Assembly: GCA_902783535.1 (NCBI GenBank) | Contig: CACZRJ010000092.1 | Span: forward strand, 1-5,266 | Direction of reading: 5' to 3' | Length of the DNA stretch: 5,266 nucleotides | Source: an uncultured Ruminococcus sp. | GTDB taxonomy: Bacteria; Bacillota; Clostridia; Oscillospirales; CAG-382 | Shown: piece after piece, positions 1-5,137 of the stretch | Numbering within the stretch: the first letter of the stretch is position 1 | How the letters are laid out: each line of letters starts with the position of its first letter | Position numbers and translations under genes: made by a program | Notes under the pieces: generated by a model | What the model saw: the letters and a program-made list of their open reading frames with translations, nothing else | Database searches by the model: none | What the model was told of the DNA's origin: nothing

Positions 1-398
1 CGCGACTGTTCTTCGGACGTGCCGGCGGCGGAGTCCGGAAGTTTGACCGACATGCCCGTCAGACGGACCCAGTAGGAGATTCCGTCCAACCGGTCGGAAT
101 CGTTTTCAGGCGGCTGTACGAGCACCTGGTCTTCGAAATTTCCGGAAGACTTCACGAATCCCTCTTTCCCGTCGGAGGTTTTGACGAGATAGAAGTAGTC
201 GCCGGAACTGCCGGGGGAGACGGCGAAGAAACACCGTTTGATCTCCGTGATCGTCGTTTCCTGCAGCACGCCGGGTTCGCCGTCGGGCGAATACGGCTCC
301 GTCGGAAGCGGAACGGGGAAGAAGCCGAGGACAAGCCGCGCGACGATCGCGGCGATCAGCAGGCCGAATGCGATTTTTGTCCATGTCGAGCGGTCCAT
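1..398 (-). CDS. Unrecognised membrane-anchored protein, N-terminal part (runs off left edge)
   Basis: The frame is open from an ATG at 398-396 to the window edge, giving 132 codons with no stop, so the C-terminus is missing. The start is supported by AAAGGGGG eight bases upstream and by a consensus promoter at 445-473. Residues about 9-27 are a hydrophobic segment rich in Ile, Leu, Ala and Val, preceded by Lys8, with one Arg (21) inside. This fits an uncleaved signal anchor or single membrane helix, with the rest outside the cell. The following stretch (28-47) is Pro-rich. Residues 56-84 alternate hydrophobic and polar residues and contain a YFYLV-x5-GKEGFV pattern, which looks like beta strands of a small barrel (inference). 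A second beta-like stretch (107-120, SYWVRLTG) leads into a Ser/Glu-rich tail. I do not recognise a family. Codon use matches the neighbours, and the gene is divergent from the lipoprotein gene. Confidence 0.75.
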   Translation of the reverse strand, partial: MDRSTWTKIAFGLLIAAIVARLVLGFFPVPLPTEPYSPDGEPGVLQETTITEIKRCFFAVSPGSSGDYFYLVKTSDGKEGFVKSSGNFEDQVLVQPPENDSDRLDGISYWVRLTGMSVKLPDSAAGTSEEQS

Positions 399-444
399 AG
401 GCAGCGCCCCCTTTCTCCGGAATGCCCGGTAGGTCTTTGCCCTC

Positions 445-473
445 ATTATAACGAGCGTGTCGCCCGATGTCAA
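445..473 (-). promoter_or_regulatory. Consensus sigma-A promoter for the leftward membrane protein gene
   Basis: Read on the minus strand, TTGACA (473-468) and TATAAT (450-445) are separated by exactly 17 bases, a perfect match to the housekeeping sigma-70/sigma-A consensus. Transcription should begin near 438, leaving a leader of about 40 bases before the ATG at 398. An exact match in a GC-rich background is very unlikely by chance and predicts strong expression unless it is repressed. Confidence 0.9.
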
Positions 474-497
474 GAACGGAGAGAGGCCGGACAAAGA

Positions 498-527
498 TTT
501 TTCTTTCCTATTGAAAAGAGAGAAAAA
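498..527. promoter_or_regulatory. Imperfect inverted repeat over the -35 box, candidate operator
   Basis: TTTTTCTTTC (498-507) and GAGAGAAAAA (518-527) are inverted copies matching at 9 of 10 positions across a 10-base spacer. The spacer and the repeat edges include the TTGAAA -35 box, a position where a dimeric repressor would block the rightward promoter. The arms are about two helical turns apart. Both arms are simple A/T-rich sequence, so chance or an UP-like function is a real alternative. Confidence 0.3.
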
Positions 528-539
528 ATGTGGTATCCT
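511..539 (+). promoter_or_regulatory. Extended -10 sigma-A promoter for the lipoprotein gene
   Basis: TTGAAA (511-516) and TATCCT (534-539) are 17 bases apart, and a TG at 531-532 gives an extended -10 (TGgTATCCT). The A/T-rich stretch at 491-510 could act as an UP-like element. Transcription would start near 546, giving a leader of about 60 bases. The two divergent promoters lie back to back with their -35 boxes about 37 bases apart, close enough for shared regulation. Confidence 0.75.
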
Positions 540-559
540 CGAAACAGGATGAAACAGTG

Positions 560-599
560 CCTCCGCGCGGGATTCCGCGGCGGAACGGCAGCATGGAGG
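560..599 (+). promoter_or_regulatory. Leader structure that may cover the Shine-Dalgarno sequence
   Basis: In the lipoprotein mRNA leader, CCTCC (560-564) is complementary to the Shine-Dalgarno GGAGG (595-599), which lies seven bases before the ATG at 607. Between them is a compact GC hairpin, CGCGG (566-570) with CCGCG (575-579) and a four-base loop. Together they could form a nested structure that limits ribosome access. The pairing is short and alternative folds exist nearby. No riboswitch family is recognisable. Confidence 0.3.
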
Positions 600-606
600 A
601 AACATC

Positions 607-2028
607 ATGAAATCGTTCAATTCGCGCAGATCCGTCATCATTCTGTGCCTGATCCTGGTCTTCTCGCTCGCATTCGCCAGCGCGTGCCAGCAGCAGCCTT
701 CCGGTTCGTCGGAACCCGCGCCGGAAAGCTCGGCATCTCCCGCACCCGCGTCTTCCGAGCCGGCGTCGGCCGGTGAGCAGTCGGAAGCATCCCCGGCATC
801 CGAGCCGTCTGAAGAGCCGTCCGCCGACGAGCCGTCTCCCGAGCCTTCCGAAGAAGCATCCGAAGACTCCGAACCGGACGCTTCCTCCGAATCGCCCGAT
901 CCGCAGGAATCCTCGGAAGACGAACCCGCAAGCCAGGCGGACGATCCGGAAGTGCTCCCGGAATTCGTCAGCAATTTCGTTTCCTTCGGCGCGGCGAACA
1001 CCGGCGTCAGAGCGAATTCGGCAGGCTCTGTCCAGCTGACCGGCGTCAACACGGACCCCGTCTACGGCGGCGTCATTCTGTACACGTTCGCCTACGGCTC
1101 GAAGCTGACGACGTCCGCGTACAAGGACTACGCCTTCTTCGCTTACGGGTACAATCCGGAGCATTTCGTGTATGAACTGGAGAAATCCTACGAGGGAACG
1201 CTCCCGAAATCCGTGGAGATCCCGAACGACGGATTCCTGATCGCCGTCCACAAGGACCAGACCGAGATGCTGAACCGCCTGAAGAACGCCGACCCGGCGT
1301 CGCCCGTCTATCCGCACGGCGTGCAGGCCTGCCCGGACCTGCAGTTTACCGTGAAAAAAGCGTCGGGGATCACGATCGACGGCAATTTCAGCGACGCGGA
1401 ATGGAGCAAATACAAGATCGAGGACATCGGACCGTCCAACCCGTCCTGGTCCTACGCCCAGTTCGAAAAGGACAATTACTATTCCACGGCGGAATATTAC
1501 GAGGCCTATGACGAGAATTATTTCTATCTCTGCGTCGTCGTTTCCTCCCCGTATCACTATTGCCCCGTAACGCCGGACAAAGCGAACGAGATGTGGCAGT
1601 ACGAATGCATCCAGGTGAAGTTCAGCTCCGAAAGCCCCGACGGGGAATACATTCTTCAGCATTACGACCACGTCATCGACGGCACTGCGAACAACGACGG
1701 CATCGTCCGTGCGTACGGATTCGCCGTCAACGACGCCGGTGAGACCTGCTATTACGAAAACAGTCCCGTGAACAAGGTGTTCGGAGGCCAGGCGGTCTGC
1801 ACCCGCGACGACGCCACCCAGAAGACCGTTTACGAAGTCGCCATCCCGTTCTCCGAATACGGCATCCAGCCGAAAAAGGGAATGAAGATCGGCGTGACCT
1901 TCTCCGTCAACTCCACGAACGCGGACGACATCGCGAAAAAGGTCTGGAAAAACATCACCTACCGCGACGGCGGCGGCGTGATCGGAAGAAACGACTGGGC
2001 GAAGATCCCCGTCATCACACTGGGCTGA
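607..2028 (+). CDS. Secreted lipoprotein with Ser/Glu/Pro-rich linker and C-terminal CBM9-like domain
   Basis: This is a 473-residue surface lipoprotein. The ATG has GGAGG seven bases upstream. Residues 1-26 are a lipoprotein signal peptide: basic residues at 7-8, a hydrophobic core at 10-23, and a lipobox ending ASA-C with Cys27 as the lipidated residue. Residues 28-113 are almost only Ser, Glu, Pro, Ala and Asp, a flexible acidic spacer suited to crossing the wall. Residues about 114-235 form a middle domain with repeated aromatic beta-like strands and an IPNDGF motif (205-210). This loosely resembles domains with IP-x-x-GF strands seen beside glycoside hydrolases (tentative). Residues about 255-473 resemble the CBM9-like family: IDGNFSDAEW (257-266), DENYFYLCVVV (302-312), a YECIQVKF strand (332-339), YEVAIPFSEYGI (409-420), and a closing NDWA. 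CBM9 domains typically bind glycans. No catalytic domain is seen, so glycan binding is an inference. It is followed by a terminator, so it is probably transcribed largely alone. Confidence 0.85.
   Translation: MKSFNSRRSVIILCLILVFSLAFASACQQQPSGSSEPAPESSASPAPASSEPASAGEQSEASPASEPSEEPSADEPSPEPSEEASEDSEPDASSESPDPQESSEDEPASQADDPEVLPEFVSNFVSFGAANTGVRANSAGSVQLTGVNTDPVYGGVILYTFAYGSKLTTSAYKDYAFFAYGYNPEHFVYELEKSYEGTLPKSVEIPNDGFLIAVHKDQTEMLNRLKNADPASPVYPHGVQACPDLQFTVKKASGITIDGNFSDAEWSKYKIEDIGPSNPSWSYAQFEKDNYYSTAEYYEAYDENYFYLCVVVSSPYHYCPVTPDKANEMWQYECIQVKFSSESPDGEYILQHYDHVIDGTANNDGIVRAYGFAVNDAGETCYYENSPVNKVFGGQAVCTRDDATQKTVYEVAIPFSEYGIQPKKGMKIGVTFSVNSTNADDIAKKVWKNITYRDGGGVIGRNDWAKIPVITLG
688..945 (+). repeat. 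Low-complexity Ser/Glu/Pro/Ala/Asp coding region
   Basis: This segment encodes residues 28-113 of the lipoprotein, with no aromatic residue and only Gln and Gly as occasional extras. At DNA level it contains degenerate repeats of GAGCCGTCY (for example around 803-840) and many GAAGCATCC/GAATCC-type units. Copies differ at third positions, so this looks like an old, diverged expansion and not an exact tandem array. The encoded chain carries a strong negative charge. Confidence 0.6.
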
Positions 2029-2041
2029 TTCTTCTTCAGGC

Positions 2042-2067
2042 AAAGGGCGGCTGAAGCCGCTCTTTTT
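2042..2067 (+). terminator. Rho-independent terminator after the lipoprotein gene
   Basis: GGGCGGC (2045-2051) pairs with GCCGCTC (2056-2062), including one G-T wobble, around the tetraloop TGAA. It is followed by TTTTT (2063-2067), and AAA before the stem can extend it against the T run. The stem starts 16 bases after the lipoprotein stop codon. The T run is short and then becomes GCGG, so termination may be partial. Only 18 bases separate it from the next ATG. Confidence 0.8.
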
Positions 2068-2085
2068 GCGGAAAGGAAAAAAGGA

Positions 2086-2865
2086 ATGAAAGCAATCGAA
2101 CTGATGACCGAACTCATCGGCAAAGAGAATCTCGAAAAAGGACAGACGGTCGACACGTGCAAATGGGGCGACCCGGAGCGCGAGATCCGGAAGGTCGCGA
2201 CCTGTCTCACGGCGACGCCGGACGTTCTGAGGGCATGCGAAGCATGGGGCGCCGATCTGCTGATCACGCACGAGCCGTGCGTGTACGATCATTACGACCG
2301 GCCGCGGAACGACAAGATCACTGAAAAGAAGCTGGAACTGCTCCGGAAAACCGATTTCGTCATCTGGCGGTTTCACGATCACATTCATTCCAGAGAACTG
2401 CCGGACGGGATCCATACGGGCTTCATCTCGAAGCTCGGACTGAAAGGAACATATGACGGAAGGCGCTTCTTCTTCCCGGACGAGCCGATCTCCGCCCGCG
2501 AGATTGCTCTGCGCGCGGAAAAGGCCTGCCTGACGAAGCACGCGCGGATCGCCGGAGACCCTGACGCGAAAACAAACAAGATCGCCCTTTATCTCGGCGC
2601 GGTCGGAGACCTGGCGGACCCGTTCGCCTCCGACGATACGGGCGTCGCCGTGCTCGGAGAGATCTGCGAATGGCGGAACGTCGAACAGATACGGGACGCT
2701 GCGCAGATGGGCATCGAGAAAGCCTTCGTGGTGCTCGGACACTGCGCTTCCGAATGGCCCGGCATGGAACTGCTCGCGAAGGAGATCAAAGAACAGCACG
2801 CGGAACTCGACGTCAGGTTCATTCCGTGCGGCGACATCTACACATTCACCGATTCCGAAAACTGA
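2086..2865 (+). CDS. NIF3-family dinuclear metal-centre protein
   Basis: This 259-residue protein matches the NIF3 / YbgI / 'GTP cyclohydrolase I type 2-like' family, whose members form hexameric rings with two metal ions per subunit. Their physiological reaction is not settled, so the cyclohydrolase name should not be taken literally. The order of conserved blocks fits: an alpha/beta start with CLTATPDVLRACEAWGADLLITHEP (His62, Glu63), FHDHIHS (96-102, Asp98 flanked by His97 and His99), and the late motif GHCASEW (218-224, His219 and Glu223). It closes with a DVRFIPCGDIYTF strand. The spacing of His62, Asp98, His219 and Glu223 follows the metal-ligand pattern of the family. Where many members have His-His, this one has His-Glu. 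It is cytoplasmic, with no signal peptide. The start is ATG with GAAAGGA eight bases upstream. It is the first gene of the rightward operon, 18 bases before cca. Confidence 0.85.
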   Translation: MKAIELMTELIGKENLEKGQTVDTCKWGDPEREIRKVATCLTATPDVLRACEAWGADLLITHEPCVYDHYDRPRNDKITEKKLELLRKTDFVIWRFHDHIHSRELPDGIHTGFISKLGLKGTYDGRRFFFPDEPISAREIALRAEKACLTKHARIAGDPDAKTNKIALYLGAVGDLADPFASDDTGVAVLGEICEWRNVEQIRDAAQMGIEKAFVVLGHCASEWPGMELLAKEIKEQHAELDVRFIPCGDIYTFTDSEN

Positions 2866-2869
2866 TTCC

Positions 2870-2874
2870 GGAGG
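2870..2874 (+). promoter_or_regulatory. Ribosome binding site supporting the TTG start of cca
   Basis: GGAGG lies nine bases before TTG at 2884-2886. The first in-frame ATG (2959) is 25 codons inside the protein, just before conserved sequence, and lacks a comparable site. This decides the start in favour of TTG. Confidence 0.75.
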
Positions 2875-2883
2875 AAAAGCATT

Positions 2884-4257
2884 TTGAACGACCGACTGCT
2901 CAAACAGGAACGCATTCCCGATCCTTCGCTTTTCGTGCCGGGAAGAGTCCTGGAAGCCATGGACATGCTGACGGACGCCGGATACGAGGCGTATCTCGTC
3001 GGCGGATGCGTCCGCGATCTGCTGACGGGCCGGACGCCGTACGACTACGACATCACGACATCCGCGCTTCCGGAGGAGACCGAAAACGTCTTTGCCGGGT
3101 ACAAGGTCGTCGAGACCGGACTGAAACACGGGACGGTGACCGTCATTTACGGCGGATTTCCGCTGGAGATCACGACCTACCGGACGGACGGGACGTATTC
3201 GGACGGACGTCATCCGGACAGCGTTTCCTTCACGCGCTCTCTGAAAGAGGACCTCGCGCGGCGCGATTTCACGGTCAACGCGATCGCCTGGTCGAAGAAA
3301 GACGGATGGAAAGATCCGTTCGGCGGCATGGAGGACCTGAAGAACCGTGTGCTGAAATGCGTCGGCAGACCGGAAGACCGGTTTTCCGAAGACGCGCTCC
3401 GGATCCTGCGATTCGTCCGGTTCCTTTCTCAGCTCGGTTTTTTTTTTTTTTTGGAAACGGAGTCCGCCGCGAATGCGCTCCGGGACAGGCTGCGTCTGGT
3501 TTCCGTCGAACGCGTCTACGCGGAACTGACGAAGATGCTCTGCGGTCCGGAAGCGGAAAAAGTGCTGCTCAGATACCACGGGATCCTCGGCGTCGTGATC
3601 CCGGACCTGACGCCGTGCGTCGGGTTTCCGCAGATCACGAAATACCATATCCACGACGTGTATACGCACACCTGCGCGGTCGTCGCCGGCGTCCGTCCGG
3701 ACCCGGTGCTCCGCTGGGCGGCTTTGCTGCACGACATCGCGAAGCCTGTCTGCCACGAGTTCTATGACGGCAAGTCCCATTTCCACGAACATCCGGAGAA
3801 GGGCGCGTTCATGGCGAGAGGCATCCTGACGGGTCTGCACGCGGAAAAGCGTACGATCGACACGGTCAGTCTGCTGGTCCGGAAGCACGACACGGTCCTG
3901 CCTCCCGAGCGGAAGCCGGTCATCCGGCTTCTGACCGAAATGACGGCCGAGGAGGCGGTCATGCTGACCGAACTGATGGAAGCCGACTGCATGGGGAAGT
4001 CCGAGACTGGAAAGGAAGCGATCCCGCGGATCCGGCAGATGCGGGAAGCGATCGAGCGCATCGCGAATGAACAGCCCGCGCTGCACGTGACGGACCTGCA
4101 CATCCGCGGCAAGGACCTGCAGGAGATCGGGTTTGTTCCCGGACAGGACATGGGGGACTGCCTCAGGAAACTTCTGGAGGACGTCCAGGACGAAACGCTT
4201 GAAAATACGGAGGAAGCGCTGAAAAAGCGCGCCGCCGAACTGTTGAAAAAATCATAA
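2884..4257 (+). CDS. cca: CCA tRNA nucleotidyltransferase with HD domain
   Basis: This 457-residue enzyme adds or repairs the 3' CCA end of tRNAs from CTP and ATP. The N-terminal nucleotidyltransferase head shows AYLVGGCVRDLL (36-47), the metal-binding DYD (Asp54, Asp56), RRDFTVNAIAW (126-136), DPFGGMEDL, and the nucleotide-selecting segment EDALRILR (169-176). Next comes the helical tRNA-binding region (180-255) with a SVER-YAEL motif. A C-terminal HD phosphohydrolase-like domain follows (His262, His283-Asp284, HFHEHPEKGA 299-308, His335-Asp336). Length and domain order fit HD-containing bacterial class II enzymes. A poly(A) polymerase is the main alternative, but the HD domain and EDxLR motif favour Cca. 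The start is TTG. An uninterrupted T15 tract encodes FFFF-L at 186-190. The frame is intact, and the spacing from QLGF to the conserved Thr (192) is as in relatives, so the gene is whole as read. The stop codon overlaps the next gene's ribosome binding site. Confidence 0.92.
   Translation: MNDRLLKQERIPDPSLFVPGRVLEAMDMLTDAGYEAYLVGGCVRDLLTGRTPYDYDITTSALPEETENVFAGYKVVETGLKHGTVTVIYGGFPLEITTYRTDGTYSDGRHPDSVSFTRSLKEDLARRDFTVNAIAWSKKDGWKDPFGGMEDLKNRVLKCVGRPEDRFSEDALRILRFVRFLSQLGFFFFLETESAANALRDRLRLVSVERVYAELTKMLCGPEAEKVLLRYHGILGVVIPDLTPCVGFPQITKYHIHDVYTHTCAVVAGVRPDPVLRWAALLHDIAKPVCHEFYDGKSHFHEHPEKGAFMARGILTGLHAEKRTIDTVSLLVRKHDTVLPPERKPVIRLLTEMTAEEAVMLTELMEADCMGKSETGKEAIPRIRQMREAIERIANEQPALHVTDLHIRGKDLQEIGFVPGQDMGDCLRKLLEDVQDETLENTEEALKKRAAELLKKS
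3438..3452 (+). repeat. Homopolymer of 15 T inside cca
   Basis: Fifteen consecutive T lie within otherwise GC-rich coding sequence, forming the end of Gly185, codons TTT for Phe186-189, and the first two bases of the TTG for Leu190. With one T fewer, the frame would stop at 3527-3529, giving about 214 residues. With one T more, it would read on in another frame to 3767. No strong hairpin lies directly before it, so it does not look like a terminator. Confidence 0.95.
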
Positions 4258-4263
4258 GGAAGG
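4255..4263 (+). promoter_or_regulatory. Ribosome binding site of the degV-family gene, overlapping the cca stop codon
   Basis: TAAGGAAGG contains the TAA stop of cca and an AAGGAAGG Shine-Dalgarno sequence 11 bases before the ATG at 4275. Ribosomes finishing cca would be placed on the next start, which suggests translational coupling (inference). Confidence 0.6.
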
Positions 4264-4274
4264 CTGAAAAAAAC

Positions 4275-5126
4275 ATGGCTGAATTCAAAATCTTCACCGA
4301 CACCGCGTCCGATCTTCCGGAAGGCATCGCTTCCGGATTCGGGATCACAGAAGTCCCGCTGAAAGTCTTTATCGGAGGGAAGGAAGAACATCCCGAAGTC
4401 AAGGAATTCTACCGCAGACTTCGCGCCGGCGAGGTCGCGACCACGTCCGCTCCGAACCTCGAGGATTTCGTCGAGCGGATGGATCCTGTCCTTGCGGAAG
4501 GATACGACATCCTCTTCCTCGCGTTTTCGTCTGCGCTCAGCAGCACCTATCAGACCGCGCTGCTCGCGAAAAAGGAAATGGAGGAAAAATATCCTGAGAG
4601 GACCGTGCGCGTGATCGATACGCTCGCAGCGTCCACAGGAGAAGGGCTGCTGGTCTATCTGACGGCGAAAAAGAAGGAAGAAGGCATGGGATTCGAAGAA
4701 CTCGGCGACTGGGTGGAGAACAACAAACTGCATCTCTGCCACTGGTTCACGGTCGACGACCTGATGTTCCTGAAGCGCGGGGGACGCGTTTCCGCCGCGG
4801 CTGCCATCGCCGGTTCTCTCATCGGGATCAAGCCCGTCATGCACGTGGACAACGAAGGACGGCTGATTCCCGTGACGAAGGTCAGAGGCCGGAAAGCGTC
4901 CTTGCAGAAGATCGTGGACATGGTCCGTACGACGGGCATCCGTCCGGAGGAACAGACCATGATGATCTGCCACGGCGACTGCATCGAGGACGTGGAATAC
5001 GTCATCGAAAAGCTGAAGACGGAACTGCACGTGCCGGAAGTTCTCGTTTCGCCCACCGGTCCGGTCATCGGCGCGCATTCTGGGCCCGGCACGTTCGCGA
5101 TGTTCTTCGTCGGCGAACACAGATAA
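4275..5126 (+). CDS. DegV family fatty-acid-binding protein
   Basis: This 283-residue cytoplasmic protein belongs to the DegV family. Members bind a single long-chain fatty acid between an EDD-fold N-terminal domain and a C-terminal domain. Related FakB proteins present fatty acids to the FakA kinase for phospholipid synthesis. Diagnostic blocks appear in order: TDTASDLP (8-15), TSAPNLEDF (57-65), the FSSALSSTYQ ligand-binding loop (84-93), DTLAASTGEGLLV (115-127), FTVDDLMFLKRGGRVS (158-173), KPVMHVDNEG-L-P-KVRGRKA (186-208), and the C-terminal GPVIGAHSGPGTFAMFF (262-278). Length is typical and nothing is missing. FakB assignment specifically is inference, since no fakA or DAK-domain gene is visible here. 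The gene starts 17 bases after cca in the same operon, and its stop codon overlaps the ribosome binding site of the following gene. Confidence 0.93.
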   Translation: MAEFKIFTDTASDLPEGIASGFGITEVPLKVFIGGKEEHPEVKEFYRRLRAGEVATTSAPNLEDFVERMDPVLAEGYDILFLAFSSALSSTYQTALLAKKEMEEKYPERTVRVIDTLAASTGEGLLVYLTAKKKEEGMGFEELGDWVENNKLHLCHWFTVDDLMFLKRGGRVSAAAAIAGSLIGIKPVMHVDNEGRLIPVTKVRGRKASLQKIVDMVRTTGIRPEEQTMMICHGDCIEDVEYVIEKLKTELHVPEVLVSPTGPVIGAHSGPGTFAMFFVGEHR

Positions 5127-5129
5127 GGA
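5124..5129 (+). promoter_or_regulatory. Ribosome binding site at the degV-family/next gene junction
   Basis: TAAGGA combines the stop codon of the DegV-family gene with an AGGA Shine-Dalgarno core eight bases before the ATG at 5138. It repeats the arrangement seen at 4255 and supports the partial gene downstream as real. Confidence 0.55.
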
Positions 5130-5137
5130 CGAAACAA

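Noticed and set aside
106..384. A 92-codon minus-strand frame starting at 384
   Set aside because: It overlaps the better-supported frame from 398, which has a ribosome binding site, a consensus promoter and a clear membrane segment. The 92-codon product is Arg-rich shadow.
238..432. A 64-codon plus-strand frame in the left region
   Set aside because: It runs antisense to the membrane protein gene and through its start and leader, and has no ribosome binding site of note.
3399..3452. Hairpin CCGGA/TCCGG (3399-3403 with 3416-3420) before the T15 tract, considered as an internal terminator
   Set aside because: The stem is only five pairs with a 12-base loop, and it ends 17 bases before the T run. 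This is not a working terminator arrangement.
2670..3767. A 365-codon plus-strand frame across the NIF3/cca junction
   Set aside because: It lies out of frame with two clearly identified proteins, is Arg-rich, and has no family motif. It matters only as the frame entered if the T15 tract gained one base.
508..4101. A 1197-codon minus-strand open frame spanning three plus-strand genes
   Set aside because: It is codon-aligned with the real genes and open because they avoid TTA, CTA and TCA. Its protein is Arg/His/Asp/Val-rich without recognisable domains, and it runs through a terminator and promoter.
3762..5120. A 452-codon minus-strand open frame opposite the cca 3' end and the DegV-family gene
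   Set aside because: It is the same codon-bias shadow. The DegV-family gene on the plus strand is unmistakable.
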